Notes: generated by a model not told the origin, from the letters alone. 64,000 nucleotides of DNA from Rhodopirellula europaea 6C (GCF_000338295.1 NZ_ANMO01000216.1:1-64000), one strand, 5' to 3'; numbered from the stretch's first letter, positions 45,445 through 53,817 are shown. Numbers and translations are program-made.

Positions 45445-45957
45445 TCAACGAGGCTTTTTTTTGCGTCCTTTGGCCAAACGCTTCATCTTCTTGACCTCGT
45501 CTTGGGAGACGACCCATCCGCGACAGTTGCGAGCACCGCACTGGCATTTGGGATTCCAGTCAAAAGCTTCCCACGCATAGTCGAACGAGATTTCGGTTTC
45601 GGCTTCGATGTTGCAGATCGCGACAACACCCAGTGAGAACTCGGTCAGTTGGACCAATTCGCAGTTGGGGCTGCACGAATGGTTCATGAAAGCGCCTGGA
45701 GTACTGGGTTCGAGGTACCAGTCTTCATCCAGGTCCATGACGTATTCACTACCTTCGTAGTGTTTTTTGTTGATTAGTTGGCCGGTGACTTCGAACACCA
45801 ACTCACCGGGTTGGAACTGCCGGGCAGCGTATACGCCAAAGCCGCATCGCCCGGTGCTTTTGACTTCGATGTCGTCGTCGTAATACGAACGGTAGGAATA
45901 GTCCTTGTCCACAACAGCTTGGAGCTTTTTGCGACGTTGTTTATCCAGTGCGGTCAT
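45445..45957 (-). CDS. SET-domain protein, probable protein-lysine methyltransferase
   Basis: A 170-residue single-domain protein. SET signatures are STGRCGFGVYAARQFQPGEL (N-SET), FMNHSCSPNCE (the NHSCxPN pseudoknot with AdoMet and catalytic contacts), and ISFDYAWEAF (the DYxW-type end). A post-SET cluster CQCGARNCRG follows, giving three Cys that with the Cys of NHSC could bind zinc, as in eukaryotic histone methyltransferases. The C-terminus is Lys/Arg rich. It starts at 45957; no partner gene is adjacent. Bacterial SET proteins are thought to have come from eukaryotes or to be ancient; substrates are mostly unknown. Confidence 0.9.
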   Translation of the reverse strand: MTALDKQRRKKLQAVVDKDYSYRSYYDDDIEVKSTGRCGFGVYAARQFQPGELVFEVTGQLINKKHYEGSEYVMDLDEDWYLEPSTPGAFMNHSCSPNCELVQLTEFSLGVVAICNIEAETEISFDYAWEAFDWNPKCQCGARNCRGWVVSQDEVKKMKRLAKGRKKKPR

Positions 45958-46209
45958 TCGGTTTTATGAAGAAAGATGAGATGGAGACCATGGACGGATT
46001 TTACCAAGCTTTGCGAAACCGAAGCGGACCGTCAACGAGCAAACGGGCGAAATTTCACGCCCGATCTTGGGAGTGCCGATCCTAATTGGTTTGAAACGAA
46101 TGTGAGGGCTGCGCGTGATCGAAAAAAACGTTCGATGTGCAGCGGGGGGAAGCGTCGATCAAACCGAAGCCATCCAATTTGATTGGTTTCCAGTTCCAAG
46201 GGATCTTCC

Positions 46210-46977
46210 ATGTCACGTTCGCTCTTCACTTTCTTTTGTGTGATGACCTTGTCTTTGGTCACCACCAATGTTCACGCGGACTTGGATTCGCTGTTGGGGA
46301 GCTGGACGGAAGCTGCGTCGGCGGAGCACGCAGCAGAAGAATCGTTGGTGCTCAATCATGCGTCGGAGCAACCTGCTCAGGTCCAACACATGCCCGCACC
46401 GGCGACCGCGTTTCCTCATCAGCCCGTTGCGACAGTGAACCCTTATGTGGTGACGCCGGGAACAATCGATTGCGGTGGCTGCGATTCCGCTGGTCCTTGT
46501 CAGAACCCAGGCTGCAAATCTTGCGGTCCAAAGTTCAACTGGGCCAAGCGACTCGGTAGCGGCTGCAGCACATGTGGCGAGTTGGTCGATCCATCTTGCC
46601 AAGCGTGCAAGACAAGCGGCTTGAAAGGCAAGCTCAAGGGTTTGGGATCCAAGGGGTGTAACACCTGCGGCGAGATCGTCGAAGGTTGCCAAGCTGGTTG
46701 CAATCTTGGGTTGAGCGAGTGCCGTCCTCACCGCGCACCAGCGTTGCCACCACCAAGCTCGATGCTGGAATACTTCCGCAGCCGACCGTCCTACTCGGGG
46801 ATTTGGGCTGGGTATGCGGAAGAAACTCGCAACCGTTGCCGCAATAAGAGCCCACACGTTTTGGGAACTTGCGATTGCTTGGGATGTCAAACTGGTGGCT
46901 GCCAGTCGGGCAACTGCGGGACCGCTTCCCCAACGGCAGGCGGATGCCAATCAGGCTGTGCTTCGTGCGGACATTGA
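46210..46977 (+). CDS. Second Cys-rich secreted protein
   Basis: A 255-residue protein starting MSRSLFTFFC with a signal peptide (SLVTTNVHADLD). I count 23 Cys in the mature part, in motifs such as CGGCDSAGPC, CKSCG, SGCSTCGELV, KGCNTCGEIV and GGCQSGC. Two segments CSTCGELVDPSCQ and CNTCGEIVEGCQ are internal repeats. A Cys-poor stretch (about 185-205, PPPSSMLEYFRSRPSYSG) separates two clusters. The pattern resembles the protein at 11977-12876 but is less dense. The longer frame from 46183 adds nine residues without features. A structural or metal-binding role in the envelope is inferred. Confidence 0.8.
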   Translation: MSRSLFTFFCVMTLSLVTTNVHADLDSLLGSWTEAASAEHAAEESLVLNHASEQPAQVQHMPAPATAFPHQPVATVNPYVVTPGTIDCGGCDSAGPCQNPGCKSCGPKFNWAKRLGSGCSTCGELVDPSCQACKTSGLKGKLKGLGSKGCNTCGEIVEGCQAGCNLGLSECRPHRAPALPPPSSMLEYFRSRPSYSGIWAGYAEETRNRCRNKSPHVLGTCDCLGCQTGGCQSGNCGTASPTAGGCQSGCASCGH

Positions 46978-47001
46978 TTTGATTCTGAGCTCAGACAAAG
47001 T

Positions 47002-48639
47002 CTAGGCAGCTTCGCCGACCCAACTGCGAATCACGTTGGCGGCAACTTCTGGGTTGCCTTCGACCAAGGCGACCAGTTCATCCTGCAATGAACCACCGGT
47101 GATCTCCATCGCCTCGACTTTCTCGGTTTGTTCTTCTACCGCGATAGGTGGTGAGGGGAGTTCCAATCCAAACCCTTCTTTGAAGTCGGTTGGGTCGGCG
47201 TTACCGCTAAGAGATTTGACGCTGCTTCGAGCGATCAAGAGCGCCGCGGCGGCTAAGCCGAGCATCGCCAAGGTCTGCCACGAGTCCGACAACCAGGACA
47301 GAGCAATTGCGGAGGTAGCGGGTGAATCCATTTCGGGTTCGGGCAAATCGATGTAGTCCCAGACTTGAACCAATGGGAATCGATCTTCGCCAGCCGCCAC
47401 ATCGGGGAGAAGAGCGGTGACGGCTTGTTGGATTTCAGTTTCGGTTTGTTCTTTGAGCGTGACGAGATCTGCTGTCTCCATCTGCTTGATGTCATCCACG
47501 GTTTGATCGGGATTCGTCTCAAGCTGCTGTTTGGTCCAAACCTTTTTGTAATAGCTTCGGGGCAGTCCGATTGAGACCTTCACTCTTTTGACCGGCAGCC
47601 CAGCCATGCGAGTCGTGGAGTATTCCTGACCGGCGACTCGATTGCTGGTCCGTTCGTCTTCTTTGGTCTTGGATGTTTGGGCGGACGCGTCCAGTTTGAC
47701 CGGCCGGTTGCTGCTGAGTGCGTTTGTTTGGGCGCCGGGTACTCCGCCGGGCGCTGGTCGCGATGATTCGGTTTCCCGTTTGCGAGATGTTTCGTTCAGC
47801 GTGGTTGGTTGGTCGGCGTAGCTCAAACTAGCTGTCTCGGTGCTCATCGTCGGATCGATTTCGACGTGGGTCGCCACGTGAATTTTTCCGTAACCCATCA
47901 AGTGATTGCGGATCTTCATCTCGAACCGCTCTTCTTCTTCGCGACGCTTTCGAGAAAGTGGGTCATCATCTTCGGCCAAGGCGAATGCGGATGAGCCATT
48001 GGTATCCGTCACAACGACGTCATCCGGCGACATACCCGCAAAGGCTGCTCGAACGAGGTCTTTGATTTGAAAGATGCGATCGCGTGATAGAGGAGCGATG
48101 CCTTCGGGTTCGACGGTGACACTGGCTGATTGCGGTCGGGTGCGTGACAGGCCCATGCGTTCGCCCTGGTCATATTCCACTCTCGCGGTACGCACCTCGT
48201 CGAACATCATGATGCTGCGAGCGATATCGAGCAATTTGGCATTTCGCTCACGAGCCATGCGTTGTTCGTTCGATTCAAACGGACTGGACTTTTCGATCGC
48301 GGCTTGAACGCTGGTACGCAAAGACAGAGGCAGGGAGGCAGAGCTTTCCAACGCCTTCAGAAAATCGCTGCGTGATTCGATCGGAATCTTGATGCGGCGA
48401 CCTTCTCGAGTCCATCCGCGAAGGTCCGCGTTTCCAAATGCGACCTCGGCCGCGTCCAGGTCTCGTTCGCTAAAGCTGCGACCGCCCAGCAAGTACTCCG
48501 ACGATGGCGTCGAGTTGCCACGCACCAAAAAGCCCATTGCCACGATGATGGCAGTCAGCAACAACCCCGCGATGATTCGCGAAGGAACGGGCATCGTGGA
48601 ATAGATGCTTCGAAATTGATCGAGAGCGGTTTGAAGCAT
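47002..48639 (-). CDS. fliF: Flagellar M-ring protein
   Basis: A 545-residue protein with a transmembrane helix near residue 20-38 (IIAGLLLTAIIVAMGFLV) and another near 460, as in FliF, which forms the MS ring in the inner membrane. The N-terminal half matches the YscJ/FliF family (SEYLLGGRSFSERDLDAAEV, PSSVYLEP-like SASVTVEPEGIAPLSRDRIF, KDLVRAAFAGMSPDDVVVTD). The middle part is a less conserved linker. The C-terminus (ENPEVAANVIRSWVGEAA) is the FliG-binding tail. It follows fliE by 10 bases in the flgB-flgC-fliE-fliF order typical of bacteria. Confidence 0.92.
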   Translation of the reverse strand: MLQTALDQFRSIYSTMPVPSRIIAGLLLTAIIVAMGFLVRGNSTPSSEYLLGGRSFSERDLDAAEVAFGNADLRGWTREGRRIKIPIESRSDFLKALESSASLPLSLRTSVQAAIEKSSPFESNEQRMARERNAKLLDIARSIMMFDEVRTARVEYDQGERMGLSRTRPQSASVTVEPEGIAPLSRDRIFQIKDLVRAAFAGMSPDDVVVTDTNGSSAFALAEDDDPLSRKRREEEERFEMKIRNHLMGYGKIHVATHVEIDPTMSTETASLSYADQPTTLNETSRKRETESSRPAPGGVPGAQTNALSSNRPVKLDASAQTSKTKEDERTSNRVAGQEYSTTRMAGLPVKRVKVSIGLPRSYYKKVWTKQQLETNPDQTVDDIKQMETADLVTLKEQTETEIQQAVTALLPDVAAGEDRFPLVQVWDYIDLPEPEMDSPATSAIALSWLSDSWQTLAMLGLAAAALLIARSSVKSLSGNADPTDFKEGFGLELPSPPIAVEEQTEKVEAMEITGGSLQDELVALVEGNPEVAANVIRSWVGEAA

Positions 48640-48649
48640 AGAAGTTTAG

Positions 48650-49069
48650 CTAGATCTGAACTTGTTGGATTTCTCTGTAGGCGTCCATCAGCTTGTTGCG
48701 AATTTGCATCAGCATCCGGAATGCCAAGTCCGCTTTTTGGACCGAGGTGAGGACTTCGGCTTCGTTGACATCGCCACCGGTCAACATGGAGTGAACCATG
48801 GAGTCGGCTTGGTTCTGCATCGAGTTGACGCCCTTGACCTGGTTCATCAACAGATTGCCCATCTCACCGAATGAAGAATCGGTCGAAGTGGACTGAGTTG
48901 ATTTTGGGTCCAGTAGCGAGAACGCTTGATTTGTGCCTCGTTGATCAACGCCTGCCGTCTTGGTCGCCTGTGACGACGCACCGCCCTGCAACGCACTGAA
49001 CGTTGGCGGCGGACGGAAGGAGGCAACGGGACGCATGGAGTTGGGGGGCGATGCAGAAAGGACGGGCAA
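48650..49069 (-). CDS. fliE: Flagellar hook-basal body protein FliE
   Basis: A 139-residue protein (107 from Met at 49036 is not excluded) whose C-terminal 75 residues match FliE: FGEMGNLLMNQVKGVNSMQNQ and LTSVQKADLAFRMLMQIRNK, with the final helix AYREIQQVQI. FliE links the MS ring to the rod. The N-terminus is longer than usual and Pro/Ser rich. It lies between flgC and fliF. Confidence 0.9.
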   Translation of the reverse strand: MPVLSASPPNSMRPVASFRPPPTFSALQGGASSQATKTAGVDQRGTNQAFSLLDPKSTQSTSTDSSFGEMGNLLMNQVKGVNSMQNQADSMVHSMLTGGDVNEAEVLTSVQKADLAFRMLMQIRNKLMDAYREIQQVQI

Positions 49070-49104
49070 ACGTGTCGCGAGCGATTCGTCTTAAATAGAA
49101 ACAA

Positions 49105-49524
49105 TCAGGCCAAGATCGCGAGTCGTTGTCGACTCATTCCTTTGCTGATCTCAATCACACCGACGTTGGCTTCGTAGGCACGCGTGCTTTCCAAGGCGTC
49201 GACCATTTGGGTTGTCAGGTCGATGTTGGGGTAAGCGACATAGCCTTCCCACTTGCCTTCGTTGATGGCCAACGGGTGATCGGGTTGATAGCGATAGAGC
49301 GGTTCGGATTCGTCCAGCATGACTTCCGAAACTTTCACGCCAGCTGCCTCACCGGGGCTGGCGGTTTCGTCGGTTTGAAAGACGACTTGTCGTGCTTGGT
49401 AGGGACTTGGGTTTCCGTTCTCGTCGACGAGCGAGGAAATGTTTGCGATGTTGCCCGAGATTGCATTGAGTCGCGTGCGTTGAGCGACCAAAGCGGAGGT
49501 GCTGATATCGAGTGCACTGATCAT
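49105..49524 (-). CDS. flgC: Flagellar basal-body rod protein FlgC
   Basis: A 139-residue protein starting MISALDISTSALVAQRTRLN, the usual FlgC N-terminus, with ISGNIANISS and the C-terminal signature YPNIDLTTQMVDALESTRAY. It forms part of the proximal rod. A Met at 49536 adds four residues. It is 35 bases upstream of fliE and 47 bases downstream of flgB. Confidence 0.93.
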   Translation of the reverse strand: MISALDISTSALVAQRTRLNAISGNIANISSLVDENGNPSPYQARQVVFQTDETASPGEAAGVKVSEVMLDESEPLYRYQPDHPLAINEGKWEGYVAYPNIDLTTQMVDALESTRAYEANVGVIEISKGMSRQRLAILA

Positions 49525-49571
49525 GGCGATCTCCAAGCAAAGAGGAAAATGAATCGAAAACGGAAGGCGTA

Positions 49572-50138
49572 TCAGGCACGCTCGGTGATCGCGGCACGCA
49601 ACAGTTCAAACTGGCTGCGGAGCGTGGTCACGGCGAGGTCGTGCAGGTGTTGGTTCTTGGAAATTTCGGTGACTTGTTGTTCCAGCGAAACGTCGCTGTT
49701 GTCGTGGAAGACGACTTGTTCCATTGCGGCTCGCGGTCCACTGAACTGATCGTCACGCGTGATCGATTCGGCGGTGTGCGATGGTGTGAGAGCCGACAAT
49801 TGTTCTGGGCTCATTTGGTCGCTGGACGGATTGGGCATCCCAACCGTGCCGCCTCGGATGGCGGTGCCAAATGGATCGTGAACCCACGAAGGAATGTGGC
49901 CTTGGCTCAAATCAGGTTGAGCGATCTCGGGTGAAGGTGATGGTCCCTTTCCTCGGTCGCGAATCGACTCTGCCAACGCGGTTTGAAATTGTCCTTGGTC
50001 CAGATCGCGACTTCGGTAATCGGGCGTGCTCAGGTTGGCAATGTTGCCAGCCAACAGCTCGTGGCGTCGTTCTGTGAACGCCAACGTCTGTTCGAGTGCA
50101 CCGATGGTTGTCGAAGCGACTGGATTGAACATTTTCAA
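49572..50138 (-). CDS. flgB: Flagellar basal-body rod protein FlgB
   Basis: A 188-residue protein with the FlgB N-terminus ALEQTLAFTERRHELLAGNIANLSTPDYRSRD and the C-terminal rod helix (VSLEQQVTEISKNQHLHDLA). The middle (about 60-120) is a variable, Pro-rich region. It forms the proximal rod. Its start overlaps the stop of the preceding HATPase-like gene as ATGA (50135-50138), so that protein is translationally coupled to the rod genes. Confidence 0.93.
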   Translation of the reverse strand: MKMFNPVASTTIGALEQTLAFTERRHELLAGNIANLSTPDYRSRDLDQGQFQTALAESIRDRGKGPSPSPEIAQPDLSQGHIPSWVHDPFGTAIRGGTVGMPNPSSDQMSPEQLSALTPSHTAESITRDDQFSGPRAAMEQVVFHDNSDVSLEQQVTEISKNQHLHDLAVTTLRSQFELLRAAITERA

Positions 50139-50557
50139 GCGGCCCGGCGTTTAGCGGCTTGGTAATGTGGGAATTTGACGGTCACAGCGCTGCCGCCTTG
50201 GGGGCAGTCCTGCCAGTTCAATTCAGCCGACAGGGCGGCGGCGATCATGGGCAGCTTGCAAGCTCGTTGCTCCACCTCTGCACCGGTGTCGGCAATTTCG
50301 ATTTCGATGCCGGTGTTGGTTTGGCATCCGGTGATCGTCAGCTCGCCGCCTTCGGGCATTTCGATCAGGGCCTGACGGATCAGGCTTTCCAACAATTGGC
50401 AGAATGACGCTTGGTCGACGGGCAGTCGAAGTGCGTCGTCCATGTCCACTTCCAGGCAAACGGGTGCCGGGTGAGCGATCAGCATGGGCGATGCGAGCGT
50501 TTCCACCAAAATGGCTAAAGGTGGATCGTTGTCCTGGCCGATGAAATGATGTGACAT
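50135..50557 (-). CDS. Degenerate HATPase-domain protein at the head of the flagellar operon
   Basis: A 140-residue protein that spans only a histidine-kinase ATPase fold. The N-box position reads LLESLIRQALIEMP, without the conserved Asn; the G1 box reads ADTGAEVEQ in place of DxGxG; the end GGSAVTVKFP fits the last strand of the fold. No phospho-acceptor domain is present. ATP binding is thus doubtful, and the protein may act by protein-protein contact. It is coupled to flgB by an ATGA overlap, which suggests control of flagellar gene expression or assembly. Residual similarity to kinases is clear by pattern but weak. Confidence 0.75.
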   Translation of the reverse strand: MSHHFIGQDNDPPLAILVETLASPMLIAHPAPVCLEVDMDDALRLPVDQASFCQLLESLIRQALIEMPEGGELTITGCQTNTGIEIEIADTGAEVEQRACKLPMIAAALSAELNWQDCPQGGSAVTVKFPHYQAAKRRAA

Positions 50558-50667
50558 GATAGGTTCCCGATGACGTTCATTTTTGGACGCGTCCGTGCGT
50601 TCCCATTTGCTGTTAGCTTTCGGGAGACGTTCATCGCAAGGTCAATCTTTTCCGGTGCTCGGTTTTC

Positions 50668-51972
50668 ATGTCCATTTCATTTCAGCCCAAAGATCCGGCT
50701 GACATCGCTTCGCGAATTTCTCGCCGTCGGTGGCTGACGGGGGCAGGATGTTTGGCGATGAGCGTCGCAGGGTGTGAAACCCGGCGTGAAACAAACGCCT
50801 CGTATCAGGTGGCCGGTCCGTCGATGGCGCCGACCCTGTGGGGCCCCTCGGTTCAGTTTTCGTGCGCCTCATGTGAGGTTCGCCTTCGAGTGGATGCCGA
50901 ACATTGGCGGTCCGTCCAGTCGCGAATAGCGACTTCGGGAAAGCCCACTCGTTCCGCACCAAGATGCTGGCATTGCGGAAAGTTGGTCGATCTAGAATCC
51001 GCCAGCTCGCTCACGCGAATCAATCCGGACGTTGTCACCGTTGTGGCAACGTCGGCTCGCCAGATCCAATCTCGGTTGGACAGAGGTGAGAAGCCGCTGG
51101 TTGTGGTGAAGCGTGAAGGAAGCGTGCATATCAAGAGGCTTCTTGCTGGTCCCGGGCAAATCGTTACCGCCGATAGCGATGGGCGGATGCTCGTCAATGG
51201 GAATGCAATCGCGATTTCAGATTCGCCTCACGTGCCAATCGATCTGGATGACAACCGGTTGGGAAAGATCACGAGCCGATGGAGCAGTGTCGACAATTCT
51301 TGGTGGCGGGATCAGCGCGGAATTTGGTCCGGCGCGGATGACAACGCGGACCCCGTCCAAGGAATCGCTTGGCTCGTCTATGAACATCGCAACGTCTATC
51401 GAGGCAACGTTGTTAGCCGAGTGCTGGATGATTGCCCCGCCAACCTAGGGTTGAATCGGAGGATGAATCCGGTCGATGAGATCGGTCTCACCTTTGTCAT
51501 TCAACATCGAGGCGGTGCAGACGCTGAAGTCGTGCAAGCGGACAATCTTGTTCATGTGATGGTTTGGACGGAATCCGGAATCCGGATTGTTTCCAGTTCA
51601 ATTCCTGACCAATCGGATGAAGGTGGTGTCACCATCGAATTCACCCCGCAGGATGTTCGTGAAGGCGAGACCATCACGGAGAGCGATTTGGCGACTGAAG
51701 CGATGCCAGCCTTGTCTCCAACATCACCCATCGCAATTGGACTGAACCCACGAGCAGTGATGAACGCACAACGCCTACAGCTTTGGCGTTCGATTGCTTG
51801 GCGTGCACCTGCTCAATCACGTTGGGAATTGCAGACCGATGAGTGGTTCGCGGCAGGCGACAACGTTCCGGTGTCAGTGGACAGCCGAACATGGGGGCCC
51901 GTGCAAACCGATCAGATCGTCGGGGTATGCCAGCCGAATGATCGCAGCGTGAAAACGAAATTGAGCGACTGA
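50668..51972 (+). CDS. Signal-peptidase-I-like (S26) protein with zinc-ribbon-like insert
   Basis: A 434-residue protein with an RRRWLTGAGCLAMSVAGCE N-terminus, which combines an Arg-Arg motif with a lipobox. Residues about 49-58 (GPSMAPTLWG) match the catalytic Ser box of signal peptidase I (SMxPTL). About 30 residues later come CASC and CWHC pairs, a zinc-ribbon-like insert absent from ordinary SipS/LepB. The Lys box follows as VHIKRLLAGPGQIV, then the GRMLVNG segment. A long C-terminal domain (about 200-434) has no family I recognise. It may be a membrane- or lipid-attached protease with a specialised substrate. No substrate gene is obvious nearby. Confidence 0.8.
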   Translation: MSISFQPKDPADIASRISRRRWLTGAGCLAMSVAGCETRRETNASYQVAGPSMAPTLWGPSVQFSCASCEVRLRVDAEHWRSVQSRIATSGKPTRSAPRCWHCGKLVDLESASSLTRINPDVVTVVATSARQIQSRLDRGEKPLVVVKREGSVHIKRLLAGPGQIVTADSDGRMLVNGNAIAISDSPHVPIDLDDNRLGKITSRWSSVDNSWWRDQRGIWSGADDNADPVQGIAWLVYEHRNVYRGNVVSRVLDDCPANLGLNRRMNPVDEIGLTFVIQHRGGADAEVVQADNLVHVMVWTESGIRIVSSSIPDQSDEGGVTIEFTPQDVREGETITESDLATEAMPALSPTSPIAIGLNPRAVMNAQRLQLWRSIAWRAPAQSRWELQTDEWFAAGDNVPVSVDSRTWGPVQTDQIVGVCQPNDRSVKTKLSD

Positions 51973-52060
51973 TTTTGCGGTAGATCGTCGTTCTTTGTTG
52001 ACCACGGTTTGGTCGCGCCGGTGATGCGACGACTCGATTGAATCTCGTTCGAGCTGTGGT

Positions 52061-52663
52061 CTAGAGTGCGGTGCGAACGGTAGCGACCGCGACGCCGACC
52101 ACTTTGGGATTCAGGACCGTGACGGGTGGCGAATTCCGGTCACCGTCTCGCAGTTCAACGTGGCCATTGGTTGGGTACCAGTATCTCAGAGAGATGTTGC
52201 CTGGTGAGGTTTCAATCGCAGCGAGTTGTCCAGCTTGGACGTTGTCCTGTTTATTGATGACGATGTAGTCACCATCGTGAATTCCACGACTCGCCAGCGA
52301 ATCGCCAGATAATTGAACGACGAACCGGTCACCGTCGGCAAGTATTTTGCCTAGATCAACGACGTCCGTTGCGTTCATGTCGATGTCGGTGGGCTGGCTG
52401 CGAACGATTCCTGCCAAAGGCAACCCGGTCGGTGAACGAGCATCCTCGCCCGTCAATTCAATCGCACGTGACTTGTTAGCCTTGCGGGTGATCAGTCCTT
52501 TGCGCTCCAGGGCCCGAAGATGGCACATGACACCATTTGGACTGCGTATGCCGAAGTGTTCGCCAATCTCGCGAACCGTCGGACCATAGCCTCGTTCTCG
52601 AATCAAAGACCGGACAAGCTCATAGACTTCTCGTTGTCTCTCGGTCAGTTGAGCTTTGGCCAT
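52061..52663 (-). CDS. lexA: LexA-like SOS repressor with Arg at the catalytic Lys position
   Basis: The 200-residue protein read from MAKAQLTERQ is the usual length of LexA. The N-terminal winged helix (TVREIGEHFGIRSPNGVMCH, with RSPNGV in the recognition helix) resembles that of E. coli LexA. The cleavage bond is Ala-Gly in GLPLAGIVRSQP, and the catalytic Ser is in QLSGDSLASRGIHDGD. The normally invariant Lys of the dyad, found in the segment ISLRYWYP, is Arg here. The same family includes UmuD-like and phage repressors, but HTH plus length indicate LexA. The longer frame up to 53140 has no features and crosses the promoter. It is probably autoregulated from the palindrome at 52706-52720. 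Confidence 0.88.
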   Translation of the reverse strand: MAKAQLTERQREVYELVRSLIRERGYGPTVREIGEHFGIRSPNGVMCHLRALERKGLITRKANKSRAIELTGEDARSPTGLPLAGIVRSQPTDIDMNATDVVDLGKILADGDRFVVQLSGDSLASRGIHDGDYIVINKQDNVQAGQLAAIETSPGNISLRYWYPTNGHVELRDGDRNSPPVTVLNPKVVGVAVATVRTAL

Positions 52664-53043
52664 GGGCTTCGTGGAGGGAAGTGGGGTGGGCGGAGGGGGC
52701 AAAGAAGTGATCCGATCACTGTGAGTCAAGCCTAGCATGCGAATCACTTTGATGACGTCGTCTTTCGGCTGATTTTCACATCGACTGCGACAACCTAACT
52801 CTGTACCAGATTGCGCGAACACGCAAATGTTTCGGACCAGTATTTTGACTGAGACACCCCACAGGGCGGTGTTCAGCGCTTCAATCCGAACATTGTTGGC
52901 GTTGAACGTACGTGAAGATCGCGAAGCGTCGTCAAAGTGACGCGTTGGAACATAGCCAATATCGAACTGGCGATGTTGCAGTTTGATAGCTTTTTTTATC
53001 CTCTTGCTCGGATGATCTCCGGTCCGGTGGTAGCACTCTGCGA
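52664..53043. other. lexA upstream region
   Basis: About 380 bases between lexA and the end of uppP, both minus strand. It contains the operator-like palindrome and an open frame continuing from lexA without domain features. No other gene is supported. Confidence 0.5.
52706..52720. promoter_or_regulatory. Candidate LexA operator
   Basis: AGTGATC-C-GATCACT is a perfect inverted repeat with a single central base, 43 bases before the lexA start. On the minus strand a TTGACT (52724-52729) directly upstream could be the -35 hexamer, so the site would lie in the promoter spacer. It is not the E. coli or Gram-positive SOS consensus. Confidence 0.5.
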
Positions 53044-53817
53044 CTACCGAAGATTCAAAATGACTACCAGCAGTCCGGCGGGGATGCACCAATACGCGAA
53101 CCAGTGCAGTCGGTCTTCGCGGCTCCATCGTATCAGCCATTTCAGAGCCACGATTCCGACTGCGAAGGCGACAGTTGCACCAATCAAGAGGATGCCGATA
53201 GAGGTATCCCCCGAGGAGCCGTCTTCTATCAAGTCTTTGATTGCCAACACAGTCGCCCCCAGAATCGCGGGAATTGCGAGCAAAAAGGAGAAGGTGACTG
53301 AATCGTCGCGGTCCAGTCCCATCAGTCGGCCACCCAGGATCGTCGACCCGCTGCGGCTGATTCCCGGCAAGATGGCGAACGCTTGGAAACAGCCGACGAG
53401 GAACGCCGCGCCGAAACCCAGACGATCGTAGGTTCCCGATTTGGGATTGAGTCGCCCGAGGACGATTAGCATCGCACCGGTAACAATCAGCATCGCTCCG
53501 GCGAGAAGCGGGCTACGCAAAATTTCGGGAAACTGGGTTTTGATCGTCAGTCCAATCACGACCGCCGGAAGCGTCCCAATCACCAACAATCCGATGACGC
53601 GACGGTCCTTCAACAGCAGCGCCCAGATCCGTTGCCAAAAAACGACGAGGATCGAACCTAGGGTTCCGGCGTGAAGGATGATTTCCAGCGTGACTGATTC
53701 GCCAAGTTCGCCCAGCATCGATCCGAGGATCACCAAATGGCCCGACGAGCTGATGGGAAGGAACTCAGCGATCCCTTGCACGATTGCCAAAATGACGACG
53801 CGAATGAGTTCCTGCAC
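53044..53817 (-). CDS. uppP: Undecaprenyl-diphosphatase
   Basis: A 257-residue integral membrane enzyme (about eight helices) that dephosphorylates undecaprenyl pyrophosphate after cell-wall or polysaccharide transfer. Both conserved regions are present: QGIAEFLPISSSGHLVILG and LPGISRSGSTILGGRLMG (PGxSRSGxT). Length matches E. coli BacA/UppP. It is divergent from the DUF368 gene, 121 bases between the starts. Confidence 0.95.
   Translation of the reverse strand: MQELIRVVILAIVQGIAEFLPISSSGHLVILGSMLGELGESVTLEIILHAGTLGSILVVFWQRIWALLLKDRRVIGLLVIGTLPAVVIGLTIKTQFPEILRSPLLAGAMLIVTGAMLIVLGRLNPKSGTYDRLGFGAAFLVGCFQAFAILPGISRSGSTILGGRLMGLDRDDSVTFSFLLAIPAILGATVLAIKDLIEDGSSGDTSIGILLIGATVAFAVGIVALKWLIRWSREDRLHWFAYWCIPAGLLVVILNLR

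Noticed and set aside
52664-53140. N-terminal extension of lexA to 359 residues
   Set aside because: The extension crosses the probable promoter and operator, and LexA begins at MAKAQ in family alignments known to me.
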